A stretch of DNA of 48,389 nt, taken from contig NZ_JAEKEZ010000012.1 in assembly GCF_016650815.1 (NCBI RefSeq), forward strand, positions 1 to 48,389. Reading direction: 5' to 3'. Below the pieces are notes generated by a model. That model was not told where the DNA came from, made no database searches, and saw only the letters and a program-made list of their open reading frames with translations. The translations under genes were made by a program, and so were the position numbers. Below, piece by piece: positions 1-10,618 of the stretch (position 1 is its first letter; every line of letters begins with the position of its first letter). The stretch is from Pseudomonas sp. TH31. Lineage in GTDB: Bacteria; Pseudomonadota; Gammaproteobacteria; Pseudomonadales; Pseudomonadaceae.

Positions 1-468
1 GCATACCCAGTGCGCACGTGCCGGGCAGATAGAATAGCTTCATGACAAGTAGCCGATGGTGAAAGGTCACTGCAGTTTGTCGCGTAGACGAGGCATTCTC
101 AATCGACCAAGAAGTCTTTTGCGTAGTGGTGTCATCGAATGTCACTCGTTAAAGATCGCACCATCATGGAGCCGTGTGGTGTCGCGTAGAGCTTCCGTTT
201 GCTCGAAGCGATGTGTTGCACAGTAAGGACCCAACGAAAGCATAGAATTTGGGGTACTGCTCATCGCGCCCGGGGAATTGCTCGCTATTTCATTTCTAAG
301 TGGAATCATTGGTGACGATGTGTCATAACGATCACCGCATCAATTGGATCTGGAAGGCAACTGAGTAACTCGTCTTACGATTACGCGTTTGGAGAATTGT
401 AGTTAGGTGTACGGACGATTGGTTTGAACAACCCTTTCGCAACAGCGCATCCCTCTTGTCGCGCGTTT
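1..468. other. No supported gene
   Basis: No open frame in this stretch resembles a known protein, and I see no RNA gene or clear promoter. It lies just downstream of a decayed transposase on the minus strand and is probably non-coding or too eroded to recognise. Confidence 0.5.
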
Positions 469-890
469 TCAGCGAAATCGCCCGCATGGCTTCCGTATGG
501 TATGAGGCATAGAGCCGCGATCTCGGTAGCCGATTCGCACCACCGCTCCAGCCTTCTTCATACCCACCCCCATCACTATCCGGTGCTTCGTCATCAGCCG
601 TCGCAAATTGTGCATGAGGCTCATTAATCCGATGCGCATCGTCGCCCGCGCCAAGCCCATATAGCGCAGCGACTTGCTGTCCCGGAACAGGTCGGTGCGC
701 GCAATACGTGCTCCACGCGCGCACCTTGTTCCAGCCTTCTTGCTGCTTCGTCAGCGGCCATATCGTGTGGTCCTTCAGACCATGCGCTTCGCAGCACCGT
801 GGCAGCTGAACAGTGGGTCGAGTCTGCGTAGAACGGCTCGCCCTTGCGCATGGTTTCCATGAGAACCTCGGCACACTGTGAGTCGTCCAC
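469..890 (-). pseudogene. IS5-family transposase, C-terminal remnant
   Basis: Two minus-strand frames together give the end of an IS5-type DDE transposase. One frame (624-890) carries KGEPFYADSTHCSAA and, further on, an ARVEHV stretch typical of the region before the last catalytic Glu. A shifted frame (469-660) then carries GLARATMRIGLMSLMHNLRR, the usual C-terminal signature of the family. The frame change, the missing N-terminal half and the absence of recognisable inverted repeats show a dead fragment. The family call is from motif recognition only. Confidence 0.6.
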
Positions 891-923
891 CGACCCCGGC
901 GTACCGAATGGGAATTGAGCGAC

Positions 924-1364
924 TCACGTGAACGACCTCTCGTGCTCGCTTTCGTGGACGTAAATCCACGAGATTCCCGATGGAGAGGTGTGTTCGATGC
1001 GCATGAGCGCCGAATCGATTTTCTTCTTGGTGATTCCGTCCTTGACGAGCTCGAATACCGTCAGGAAGACGTCCCCTGGAAGGGGGGTGATCGAAAGATT
1101 TATGATGCGCGATTCGGGGCTTCCAGCACGCTTCCCGTGCAGGCCCCAGAGTCGCTCCCAGTAGTCCGCCCGCCCCATGATCTGACCATCCGTGAGCACC
1201 ACTCGGAACTCGCTCGCCAGTGCATCGTACAAGGGCTTGATGGCACCTTCCGACTTGGAAGACACGCCGCGTGACCACGGAAAGAAGAGATTATACCAAC
1301 GGTACACCTCAGCTTCGACGAGAGCTGTCTTATCTGGTGTTTCGAGTACTTCGCTGATTGCCAT
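924..1364 (-). CDS. SnoaL-like / NTF2-fold small protein
   Basis: A 146-residue protein whose composition and layout fit the NTF2-like (SnoaL or DUF4440) alpha+beta barrel: an N-terminal helix (ALVEAEVYRWYNLFF), a central SEFRVVLTDGQIMGRADYWE segment, and a C-terminal run of beta-strands (INLSITPLPGDVFLTVFEL, ALMRIEHTSPSGISWIYVHES). Proteins of this fold bind small ligands or act as isomerases or cyclases; no substrate can be named. I chose the ATG at 1364 because GGAGAA lies five bases upstream. A longer start at 1382 would add six residues but lacks that site. It stands alone between IS debris on both sides, and its frame is intact. Confidence 0.6.
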   Translation of the reverse strand: MAISEVLETPDKTALVEAEVYRWYNLFFPWSRGVSSKSEGAIKPLYDALASEFRVVLTDGQIMGRADYWERLWGLHGKRAGSPESRIINLSITPLPGDVFLTVFELVKDGITKKKIDSALMRIEHTSPSGISWIYVHESEHERSFT

Positions 1365-1756
1365 CTGTGTTCTCCTTAACAAGCTAAAGGTGGCGGGTTT
1401 TGCGTTACAGACTAGAAGTCTGGATACGCATCGCCTGAACGATGCACCGCGCCTTAGTCAAGCTCCATCCTGAAATCAACGTCATTTGGTCCAGCTCAAA
1501 TTATCGCTTCAATTACTTCTTACTATCTCCCGTCATTCTACCGACCCGGTCAAAAAAATAGCCTCTTGCCTGTTGGATTGCATTGAAAACTGACCAACGG
1601 TTTTTGTAGTGGCCTAATGCCCATCGGACACCCACAGGCCACGCCCGAGGACATTCGTATTCTAAAAGATCGGCGAACTTAGTTAAGCGAAGCAGAAGGC
1701 AATACGGAGCATGGCGTTATGTGCCAGTCATGCCCTGATCCCGCGCGGTCGGAGAA
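1365..1756. other. IS debris: IS3-like end and intron-like repeat
   Basis: No gene is supported. At 1605-1635 a sequence beginning TGTAGTGGCCTAATG resembles the left end of the IS3 element that occurs intact at 3967 and 29569. At about 1683-1756 lies a ~70-bp stretch that recurs at about 33960-34031, where it adjoins group II intron-like sequence. An AT-rich stretch at about 1575-1600 contains TTGAAAACTGACC, reminiscent of IS21-type ends, but that is too short to be sure. Confidence 0.45.
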
Positions 1757-2455
1757 GTCGGTGACCTGGAACCAGATTTACGCCGCCGAATACGGCGAGA
1801 AAAAGCCCTGCCGGTGATGGACGCCTTGCATGCCTGGATGATCGCCCAGCGCCTACTTGTGCACGATGGCTCAGCTATCGCTAAAGCTTTGGATTACAGC
1901 CTCAAACGCTGGACGGTGCTGTCGCGCTATCTCGATGATGGCGTCGTACCCATTGAAAATAATTGGGCAGAGAACCAGATCCGGCCTTGGGCGTTGGGGC
2001 GCAAGAACTGGCTCTGTGTGTCACGAAGGAGGCGTCATGACGACGACATGAAAACGGCGGCATGACACTCCATGTTCCAAGATGGATGGAGGTAGGCCCT
2101 CCGGTCAGGGCGTGCAGGCGTACTGATCAAACGACCCGATGCTGCGAACATGTTCAGCATGTTGGTGGTGAGCGATTCGGGAAAAGGCAGAGAAACTACT
2201 GTCACGTAAGGCTCAGGTAGTTGAACGAAAGTGAACTGACTGATGAAGCGACGAAATCTCCACTGGTGTCAAAACGGGCTTGTATAGCCGGGCCCCGAGA
2301 AGTGCAGAGGACACCTGTCTACCGACTGCACGGCACCCGTTGTTAAGGCAGCAAGAACCTGAGTCAGGCCATTTTGGGGAACGTGAGAACCTATCCTCAG
2401 CACGTATCGAGAGAATAGGGACGGACTCATCCGTAGTAGTGACGAAGGACCTGTA

Positions 2456-3757
2456 ATGGGGCTGGAGCGAAGGGGTGGGGATCACTTTCGTTGTGCGGGA
2501 CACAACTCAAACGAGGATGACGTTTTAGTGCAGCGAAAACCATTCGAAATACCGAAATCGCTGGTGTGGATGGCGTACCAGGATGTACGCCGCAACCGTG
2601 GTGCGCCGGGCTGTGATGGTCAGACGCTCACGGACTTTGATCGGCAGCGCGATCACAACCTCTATCGCATCTGGAACCGGTTGTGCTCAGGGTCGTATTT
2701 CCCGCCACCTGTACGGGAAAAGCGCATTCCGAAAGACAATGGCAAGGAACGCATCCTTGGCATCCCAACGGTCTCTGATCGGGTAGCCCAAGGCGCAGTG
2801 AAAAGATATGTGGAGGCTGTGATCGATCCGATCTTTCATCCTGACTCGTATGGGTACAGGCCCGGAAGATCGGCCCACGATGCTTTGCGTCAATGTTCCA
2901 TTCGGTGCCGTCGTAAGAACTGGGTACTGGAAGTGGATATCAGCGCGTTCTTCGACCACGTTGGGCACGACCTGATCATCAAGGCTCTGGAACATCACCA
3001 GATGCCGAAATGGGTGATCTTGTACTGTCGACGCTGGCTGCAAGCGCCGATGCAGAGTGAGACGGGGTTGCTTCAGGAACGGGGACGAGGGACCCTTCAA
3101 GGGGGTGTGATCTCGCCCTTGTTAGCCAATTTATTCCTGCATTACGCCTTTGATCGTTGGATGGACAGGACGCATCGCGGCGTGCCGTTTGAACGGTATG
3201 CCGACGATATTGTTATTCACTGCACAAGGATGAGCGAGGCTGTTCGAATCAGGGAGAGCCTGACGCGACGGATGAGTGAAGTGGGTCTGACCATCAACGA
3301 AGAAAAGTCGAAGATTGTCTACATCGACACATTCGAGCGGCACAATGTCGCGACGAGCTTCACCTTTCTTGGATATGACTTCAAGGTGCGAACCCTGAGG
3401 AACTCCAAGGGCGAACTCTTTCGTAAGTGCATGCCGGGAGCGTCGATGAAGGCGATGCGCAGGATGGTAGACACGATCAAACACTGGCGCATCCATCGAT
3501 CCACTACGGATGACCTGAGGGATTTTTCTCGCAGGTACAACGCTGTGATTCGAGGATGGATCGAATACTACGGTAAGTTCTGGTACAGAAACTTCAGCTA
3601 TCGATTGTGGAGCGCGTTGCAATCGCGCCTGCTCAAATGGATGAAGAGCAAGTACCGAATCTCTATACGTCAAGCGGAGCATCGGCTGCGTCTTGTTCGA
3701 AGAGAGAATCCGGAGCTGTTCTCGCATTGGTATTTACTACGTGCATCGAATGCGTGA
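2456..3757 (+). CDS. Group II intron reverse transcriptase/maturase (LtrA-type)
   Basis: A 433-residue intron-encoded protein. Reverse transcriptase blocks are in order: RNRGAPGCDG near the N-terminus, KDNGKERILGIPTVSDRV, DSYGYRPGRSAHDAL, VLEVDISAFFDHV, the LQGGVISPLLAN block, and the catalytic YADD at about residue 249. The thumb/maturase (X) region contains FLGYDF and RGWIEYYGKF. The protein stops shortly after the X domain and has no C-terminal HNH endonuclease, as in several bacterial intron classes. It assists splicing and retrohoming of the surrounding intron. The ATG at 2456 is the first in frame; a later start around residue 20 is possible because the first ~20 residues are not RT-like. 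Confidence 0.9.
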   Translation: MGLERRGGDHFRCAGHNSNEDDVLVQRKPFEIPKSLVWMAYQDVRRNRGAPGCDGQTLTDFDRQRDHNLYRIWNRLCSGSYFPPPVREKRIPKDNGKERILGIPTVSDRVAQGAVKRYVEAVIDPIFHPDSYGYRPGRSAHDALRQCSIRCRRKNWVLEVDISAFFDHVGHDLIIKALEHHQMPKWVILYCRRWLQAPMQSETGLLQERGRGTLQGGVISPLLANLFLHYAFDRWMDRTHRGVPFERYADDIVIHCTRMSEAVRIRESLTRRMSEVGLTINEEKSKIVYIDTFERHNVATSFTFLGYDFKVRTLRNSKGELFRKCMPGASMKAMRRMVDTIKHWRIHRSTTDDLRDFSRRYNAVIRGWIEYYGKFWYRNFSYRLWSALQSRLLKWMKSKYRISIRQAEHRLRLVRRENPELFSHWYLLRASNA

Positions 3758-3761
3758 TCAA

Positions 3762-3795
3762 GAGCCGTATGACGGGAGACTGTCACGTACGGTTC
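3762..3795 (+). ncRNA. Group II intron domain V (intron 1)
   Basis: The 34 nt start GAGCCGTATG and end CGTACGGTTC, forming the two-helix domain V hairpin with the catalytic AGC-type triad near its base. This is the ribozyme active-site element and sits 42 bp before the intron 3' end, as expected. Confidence 0.85.
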
Positions 3796-4030
3796 TGTGA
3801 GCAGTCGAGGGGTGAAACTCCCTTCGGCTGACTCGACTCGCAGGATCACTGCACAGCGGAAAAACGGGCGCGGCGATCATGAGTCTGATCCAGGCTGCGC
3901 GGCTGAATGGACATGATCCGTTTGCCTATCTGAAGGAAGGGCTCACGCGGCTGTCAACGCAGCGGGTGTAGTGGTCTAATGAAACCGGACACCCATTTAG
4001 GCGAGAATACTCGCCAGATCGAGGTGTCAG

Positions 4031-5193
<1,163 letters not shown>

Positions 5194-5362
5194 CCACTAC
5201 ATGATGGTATTTTAGGGTAATAAATAGCTGGTGCTATTCCGGTTCCTACCTTTCATGGGGTTGCTTGCAAAAAAAGTGAGGCAGTTTAACTTTCACTTAA
5301 TCAGCATGCGCAAAAATCTTCTAACAGTAAAATTGCTGTCTACTTTAACTGAAGGGTTGTAT

Positions 5363-5563
5363 ATGTCTATTGTTAGAATTTCCTCATTGGCTATCCTGCT
5401 CATGCTGCCGATCATCTCTCAAGCTGAGGGTGGCGGTGATCGTGTTATCGAACGGTATGAAAAAATGCGAGACGCGCGAATAGCGGAGCGAGCTAAAAGT
5501 CTGAACAAAGACGAACAGCCTATCGCTGAGCAGAATGCTCAGAGAGAAGGGTCAGAAGGATAA
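5363..5563 (+). CDS. Small exported protein of unknown function
   Basis: A 66-residue protein with a clear Sec signal peptide: a short basic start, a hydrophobic core (ISSLAILLMLPII) and an SQA|EG cleavage site at about residue 21. The mature ~45 residues are highly charged and helical (RVIERYEKMRDARIAERAK). I chose ATG 5363 because GAAGGG lies seven bases upstream and the signal peptide begins there; the frame extends upstream to 5231 without an obvious site. It lies alone between the IS3 element and the RND operon, with 435 bp to the next gene. I do not recognise a family. Confidence 0.55.
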   Translation: MSIVRISSLAILLMLPIISQAEGGGDRVIERYEKMRDARIAERAKSLNKDEQPIAEQNAQREGSEG

Positions 5564-5998
5564 CTGTTGAACGCTCACTCTGTAGTGCCCTAATAAGATC
5601 CATGGGCGCCGCTGTTTTTGCTATGCTGATTAATAGGTGAAGTACCTGGCTCGATTAAATCTATCCGGCGTTTGCATAAGGAGTATCCCGCGCGTTTATG
5701 AGTGTCGTTCCTGGCAGTTCTGAAAATCGGAGCGACCTTTAAATTCGTTCACTAAGTCATGTCCTTCGCCAAGTAGATGGGTCTTTACGTCAACTATTTT
5801 TCAGCTATCGCAATACCTGAAAGGTGGTTCGTTTTACTGCAAAAAAACCTCAGGTCTGGTGTTACGGCATCTGCCATACGACGTGTGTATGAGGCGGATA
5901 TTGCCTGGGCAAACAGTTGAAAATAAATAGTTACAGAGCCCCCATCGTGCCCCGCGCGGTAGTCCGCTGGAAGCCGGGGGCATCATTGAGGTCATTAC
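5564..5998. other. Non-coding stretch upstream of the RND operon
   Basis: No gene is supported here. The stretch presumably carries the promoter of the downstream efflux operon, but no palindromic operator or sigma-70 pair stood out. There is no regulator gene next to the pump in this window. Confidence 0.4.
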
Positions 5999-7144
5999 GT
6001 GGCAAAAAGCCTGTTAGTAAAGTTCAGCCTGATTACGCTGTCGCTCGCACTAGTGGCCTGTGGCAAACCTTCTCTCAAAGAAGAAACCGGACCGCTGGCT
6101 ACCGTTCGCATTGAAACCATCGAGACACAAGCATTATCGATCCACAACGAACTCAGCGGGCGAATCGCCGCACCGTGCAGCGCAGAAGTTCGGGCCCGTG
6201 TCGCGGGTGTGGTGCTGGAGCGCACGTTCCGTGAAGGCAGCGATGTAAAGAAAGGCGAGGTGCTCTTTCGTATCGACCCTGCACCGTTCAAAGCCGATCT
6301 GGACAGTGCCCAGGCTCGTCTGCGCAAGGCAGAAGCCAACGCCTTGCAGGCGCGACTGCAAGCGCAACGCTACAGCCAACTGATCGAGAGCAAAGCGATC
6401 AGCACCCAGGAGTATGACAACGCCGTCAGCGCCGACCACCAAGCCAGCGCCGACGTAACCGCCAACAAGGCAGCAGTGGAACGCGCAAAGTTGGACCTGA
6501 GTTACGCGACCATCACCGCACCGATTTCCGGTCGGATTGGTCGAGCATTGGTTACCGAAGGCGCCCTGGTAGGTCAGAGCGAAAGCACGCCCTTGGCACT
6601 GATCCAGCAAATGGATCCAATCCACGCAGACTTGACTCAGTCGATGCGCGAACTCAGCGAGTTGCGCAAGGCCTTCCGGGCCGGGCAGATGCAACCGGTT
6701 GATCGCGATCAGGTCAAGGCAACTCTGATTCAGGATGACGGCAACCTTTACCCGCTGCCGGGCAAGCTACTGTTCTCCGACATCAGTGTCGATCCAGGCA
6801 CCGCCCAGGTCATTGTGCGCAGTGAGTTTCCCAACCCGGATCTTGATCTGCTCCCCGGCAGCTTTGTTCGCGTGCGCTTGGAGCAAGCGTTGAATCAGCA
6901 AGGTATTAGTGTGCCGCAACGGGCGATCCAGCGTGACAGCGCTGGCATAGCGCAGGTGCTTTTGCTGGACGCCAGTGGCCGTGTCAATCAGCGGCCGGTG
7001 CAACTGGGCCAGGTACTTAACCATCGCTGGATTGTTACCGGTGGTCTCAGACCCGGTGACCGCATTGTCATCGAAGGCCTGCAGCATGCCCGTCCCGGCG
7101 AAAAAGTGCTGGTTGACGATACCCCTCACCACTTGCCCAAATGA
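5999..7144 (+). CDS. RND efflux periplasmic adaptor lipoprotein (AcrA/MexA family)
   Basis: A 381-residue membrane-fusion protein that links an inner-membrane RND pump to an outer-membrane channel. It starts with a GTG preceded by TGAGGT, and has a lipoprotein signal peptide ending in the lipobox LVAC (Cys about residue 21). Next come the first half of the lipoyl domain (ELSGRIAAPCSAEVRARVAG, EGSDVKKGEVLFRID), a helical hairpin (residues ~100-160), the second lipoyl half (ATITAPISGRIGRALVTEGA) and the beta-barrel/membrane-proximal domains (PGSFVRVRLE, VPQRAIQ, GLRPGDRIVIEGLQ). Length is normal. The pump gene follows within 30 bp, so the two form an operon. No outer-membrane factor gene is present, so a TolC/OprM-type partner must be supplied elsewhere. 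Substrate unknown. Confidence 0.93.
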   Translation: MAKSLLVKFSLITLSLALVACGKPSLKEETGPLATVRIETIETQALSIHNELSGRIAAPCSAEVRARVAGVVLERTFREGSDVKKGEVLFRIDPAPFKADLDSAQARLRKAEANALQARLQAQRYSQLIESKAISTQEYDNAVSADHQASADVTANKAAVERAKLDLSYATITAPISGRIGRALVTEGALVGQSESTPLALIQQMDPIHADLTQSMRELSELRKAFRAGQMQPVDRDQVKATLIQDDGNLYPLPGKLLFSDISVDPGTAQVIVRSEFPNPDLDLLPGSFVRVRLEQALNQQGISVPQRAIQRDSAGIAQVLLLDASGRVNQRPVQLGQVLNHRWIVTGGLRPGDRIVIEGLQHARPGEKVLVDDTPHHLPK

Positions 7145-7171
7145 TTGGGCAGTAGGACGGACATAGACTTT

Positions 7172-10100
7172 ATGCCGCAATTCTTTATCGAACGCCCAGT
7201 ATTCGCTTGGGTAGTCGCGCTGTTCATCCTGTTGGCCGGTGCGCTAGCCATCCCGCAACTGCCCGTGGCGCAGTACCCCAATGTCGCACCGCCTAAAGTC
7301 GAAATCCAGGCGGCGTACCCAGGTGCGTCGGCGCAGACCGTCGACGAAAGCGTCGTCAGTCTGATTGAGGAAGAACTCAACGGCGCCCATCACCTGCTGT
7401 ACTTCGAATCGCAAAGCAGTCTTGGCAGCGCCACCATCACGGCGACCTTCAAACCCGGAACCGACCTGGATATGGCTCAGGTTGACGTACAGAACCGTCT
7501 CAAGGCAGTTGAGTCGCGTCTGCCGCAAGCAGTCACCCAACAAGGCCTGCAGGTGGAGAAGGTCTCGACCAGTTTCCTGCTGCTGATCACACTGACCTCT
7601 ATTGATGGCTCGCTCGATAACGTGACGCTCAGCGATTACCTCGCACGCAATGTCATGAACGAAATCAAGCGACTGGAGGGTGTCGGCAAGGCCTCACTCT
7701 ATGGGGCCGAACGAGCCATGCGAATATGGATCGATCCGCAGAAGCTGATCGGATTCAATCTCACGCCCGCTGATATTAACACCGCCATTGCCGAACAGAA
7801 CGCCCAGGTCGCGGCAGGCAGTATCGGTGACTTGCCTAATTCCAACACCCAGGAAGTCACCGCAACCGTGTTGGTCCAAGGTCAGTTATCGACACCGCAA
7901 GAGTTTGCGGACATCGTGCTACGGGCCAATCCCGACGGCTCCGTCGTGCGCGTGGGGGATGTCGCGCGAGTCGAGATTGGCAGTCAGGAGTATCAGTTTT
8001 CCACCCGTCTCAATGGCAAGCCATCAACGGCCATTAGCGTGCAGTTGGCACCTGGGGCCAACGCTCTGGAAACCGCTGGCCTTATCAAGGCGAAGATGGA
8101 TGAGCTGTCGCGCTACTTCCCGTCCGGCGTGGAATATCAGCTGCCATTCGACACCTCTCCGTTCGTCAAAGTATCGATCACCAAAGTCTTTTACACATTG
8201 CTTGAAGCGATGGTGCTGGTGTTCGCAGTGATGTTCCTGTTTCTGCAAAACATCCGCTATACCCTGATTCCAACCCTGGTGGTGCCGGTGGCGCTGATGG
8301 GCACGTTGGCTACCTTGTTGGCCCTGGGGTTCTCGATCAACGTGCTGACGATGTTCGGTATGGTTCTGGCCATCGGCATTTTGGTTGACGATGCCATTGT
8401 GGTGGTCGAAAACGTCGAGCGGATCATGGCCAATGAAGGCCTGTCGCCCATTGAGGCGACACGCAAGGCCATGCACCAGATCACTGGTGCCATTGTCGGT
8501 ATCACCCTGGTGCTGGTTGCGGTGTTTATCCCGATGGCATTCATGCCGGGCACGGTGGGCGTGATCTACCAGCAGTTCTCCCTGTCGATGGCGACCTCGA
8601 TTCTGTTCTCCGCGTTTCTCGCCCTGACCCTGACGCCAGCCCTTTGCGCCACTCTGCTCAAACCCATTGCCAAAGGCGAGCACTATGCAAAAGCGGGTTT
8701 CTTTGTCTGGTTCAATAAACGCTTTGAGCAATTGACCACTCGTTATGAAGGTTGGGTGGTCTATGCGTTGAAACGCAGTGGTCGTTACTTGGTGATCTAT
8801 GGTGTGCTGCTGATCGGTTTGGTGATTTGCTTCAGTCGACTGCCCACGTCGTTCCTGCCGGTCGAAGACCAGGGCTATACCATCACCGACATCCAACTGC
8901 CGCCTGGTGCGAGCAGGAACCGCACGGTACAAGTGGTGGAGCAGATTGAAGGGCACAACGCCACGGAGCCTGGAGTTGCGGACAGCACCATCATTCTGGG
9001 CTACAGTTTTTCCGGCAGTGGCCAGAACGCAGCGCTGGCATTCAGCACACTCAAGGATTGGTCTGAGCGTGGCATCGATGATTCAGCCGCCTCCATCGCC
9101 GACCGTGGCACCGGCGCGTTTGGTCAGATCAAGGACGCCGTAGCTTATTCTGTCCTGCCTCCTCCAGTGGACGGCCTGGGGAATTCCAGTGGTTTCGAAT
9201 TCCGCTTGCAAGACCGTGGCGGTTTGGGCCACAAAACCTTGATGCAGGCACGTACAGCGTTACTCGACGCCGCCGAGAAGAGCCCGGTGCTGATGAACGT
9301 ACGCGAAAGTGCCTTGGCCGAAGCGCCGCAAGTGCAACTGATCGTTGACCGCAGGCAAGCCAATGCTATGGGCGTTTCGTTTGCCGATATCAGTAGCGTG
9401 CTGTCCACCGCTGTGGGGTCTGCCTACATCAACGACTTTCCCAACCAGGGACGGATGCAACGTGTTGTAGTTCAGGCCGAAGGCGATCAGCGCAGCCAGG
9501 TAGCTGACCTGCTGAAAATACACGTACGCAACAACAGCAGAGAAATGGTAGCGCTGACAGAGTTCGTGCAGGCCAGGTGGACGCTGGGGCCCACTCAGTT
9601 GACGCGTTACAACGGATACCCGGCTATCAGCATTTCCGGTGAGCCGGCACTAGGCTACAGCTCTGGAGAAGCCATGGAAGAAATCGAACGGCTGGTTGCC
9701 CAAGGTCCGGTAGGGCTGGGGCATGAATGGACGGGGCTATCACTGCAGGAACGGTTGTCAGGCAACCAGGCACCGCTGCTGTTGGGGTTGTCGTTGTTGA
9801 TCGTGTTCCTGTGTCTGGCTGCGCTCTATGAAAGCTGGTCAATCCCGACCTCGGTCCTGCTTGTGGTGCCGCTGGGTATACTGGGGGCAGTACTGGCAGT
9901 GACCCTGCGCGACATGCCCAACGATGTATTTTTTAAGGTCGGCCTGGTCACCATCATTGGTCTGTCGGCGAAGAATGCAATTCTCATCATTGAGTTTGCC
10001 AAGCGACTGCATGACGAGGGGCACGACCTGATCGACGCCACGGTGCAAGCTGCACGCCTGCGATTGCGACCGATTGTCATGACCTCGCTGGCATTCATCC

Positions 10101-10270
10101 TCGGTGTGGTGCCATTGGCGATAGCCACCGGTGCCAGCTCCGCGAGTCAGCAGGCTATCGGTACAGGGGTGATCGGCGGGATGGTCAGCGCAACGCTCGC
10201 GGTCGTGTTTGTTCCAGTGTTCTTTGTAGTGGTGATGAAGCTGGTCCGTAAGTGCAATAAGAAACGCTAA
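7172..10270 (+). CDS. RND multidrug efflux permease (AcrB/MexB, HAE1 family)
   Basis: A 1032-residue inner-membrane proton/drug antiporter. The N-terminus MPQFFIERPVFAWVVALFIL is the standard HAE1 start, so I prefer the ATG at 7172 over an in-frame TTG at 7145; AGGACGG lies 12 bases upstream. The proton-relay aspartates are in GILVDDAIVVVENVER (TM4), and the partner lysine is in LSAKNAILIIEFAK (TM10). Both large periplasmic loops are present, with the porter-domain signature YPNVAPPKVEIQAAYPGASA near the start. TM11-12 end in VIGGMVSATLAVVFVPVFF. Length and domain order match AcrB. It is co-transcribed with the adaptor; the close family member cannot be named from sequence alone. Confidence 0.94.
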   Translation: MPQFFIERPVFAWVVALFILLAGALAIPQLPVAQYPNVAPPKVEIQAAYPGASAQTVDESVVSLIEEELNGAHHLLYFESQSSLGSATITATFKPGTDLDMAQVDVQNRLKAVESRLPQAVTQQGLQVEKVSTSFLLLITLTSIDGSLDNVTLSDYLARNVMNEIKRLEGVGKASLYGAERAMRIWIDPQKLIGFNLTPADINTAIAEQNAQVAAGSIGDLPNSNTQEVTATVLVQGQLSTPQEFADIVLRANPDGSVVRVGDVARVEIGSQEYQFSTRLNGKPSTAISVQLAPGANALETAGLIKAKMDELSRYFPSGVEYQLPFDTSPFVKVSITKVFYTLLEAMVLVFAVMFLFLQNIRYTLIPTLVVPVALMGTLATLLALGFSINVLTMFGMVLAIGILVDDAIVVVENVERIMANEGLSPIEATRKAMHQITGAIVGITLVLVAVFIPMAFMPGTVGVIYQQFSLSMATSILFSAFLALTLTPALCATLLKPIAKGEHYAKAGFFVWFNKRFEQLTTRYEGWVVYALKRSGRYLVIYGVLLIGLVICFSRLPTSFLPVEDQGYTITDIQLPPGASRNRTVQVVEQIEGHNATEPGVADSTIILGYSFSGSGQNAALAFSTLKDWSERGIDDSAASIADRGTGAFGQIKDAVAYSVLPPPVDGLGNSSGFEFRLQDRGGLGHKTLMQARTALLDAAEKSPVLMNVRESALAEAPQVQLIVDRRQANAMGVSFADISSVLSTAVGSAYINDFPNQGRMQRVVVQAEGDQRSQVADLLKIHVRNNSREMVALTEFVQARWTLGPTQLTRYNGYPAISISGEPALGYSSGEAMEEIERLVAQGPVGLGHEWTGLSLQERLSGNQAPLLLGLSLLIVFLCLAALYESWSIPTSVLLVVPLGILGAVLAVTLRDMPNDVFFKVGLVTIIGLSAKNAILIIEFAKRLHDEGHDLIDATVQAARLRLRPIVMTSLAFILGVVPLAIATGASSASQQAIGTGVIGGMVSATLAVVFVPVFFVVVMKLVRKCNKKR

Positions 10271-10280
10271 GCAACAACCT

Positions 10281-10307
10281 ATCGATCATTGCGACGCAAT
10301 GATCGAT
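10281..10307. terminator. Hairpin after the RND operon
   Basis: A 13-bp perfect inverted repeat (ATCGATCATTGCG / CGCAATGATCGAT) with a one-base centre begins 10 bp after the pump stop codon. There is no T-run on either side, so it may be a weak terminator or a 3'-end stabilising structure. Confidence 0.5.
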
Positions 10308-10618
10308 GGGAAGAGCTGTATGCCTGCACTTTTCTCCGGATTCGTCGTGTTTTTCCTTACACTGCGCTCGCCACTCCCCAGCTTTTGGCTTGTGCGCTCC
10401 GCCCCGCCCGCGGCCACTGCCTGCTTAGCGTAGTTCGGTTTTGGACATGCTACCGTGCTGCCAGAGTTAGGTGGCCGCCGCGTCGTCGATGATGAGTGCG
10501 GTACCTCAAAGGGCGGACCGGCGTCGCACCGGCCTCTATACTCCAGAGGCATGCCCCGCCCATCGCCTCCCGCTCGCATTGATTGCCGAGCGGCTTTACC
10601 TCGAGCCGAGGATCAGCA
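10308..10618. other. GC-rich non-coding stretch
   Basis: Overlapping short frames occur, but none resembles a protein. It separates the RND operon from a broken phosphatase gene and may contain the remains of the gene that preceded it. Confidence 0.35.

Larger units (their letters stand above)
2016..3837 (+). mobile_element. Group II intron, apparently complete (1822 bp), in IS66 tnpC
   Basis: The 5' end GTGTG fits the GUGYG consensus, and the 3' end ...GAC fits the usual AY ending. Both boundaries are fixed by restoration of the IS66 reading frame. A reverse transcriptase-maturase gene lies inside (2456-3757), and a canonical 34-nt domain V (3762-3795) plus a domain VI-like hairpin with a GTGAAACTC segment follow before the 3' end. 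The intron is inserted in sense orientation to the transposase, so splicing could in principle rejoin the exons. About 440 bp upstream of the ORF should form domains I-III; I could not fold it by eye. Confidence 0.85.
1757..3966 (+). pseudogene. IS66-family tnpC C-terminal remnant, split by a group II intron
   Basis: The first piece (1757-2015) reads VMDALHAWMIAQRLL, KALDYSLKRW, IENNWAENQIRPWALGRKNWL, the C-terminal catalytic region of the IS66 TnpC transposase. The second piece (3838-3966) continues AGSLHSGKTGAAIMSLIQAA and DPFAYLKEGLTRL. Removing 2016-3837 joins the codons TGG CTC TTC GCA GGA, restoring the family sequence W-L-F-A-G in frame. This defines the intron boundaries. The N-terminal part of TnpC is missing, and the 3' end is cut by the IS3 element at 3967, which supplies the terminal TAG. 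The IS66 copy is therefore non-functional even after splicing. Confidence 0.85.

Noticed and set aside
8024..8956. 310-codon minus-strand frame within the RND pump gene
   Set aside because: It is His/Gln/Arg-rich with no known motif and is wholly antisense to the conserved transmembrane core of the pump.
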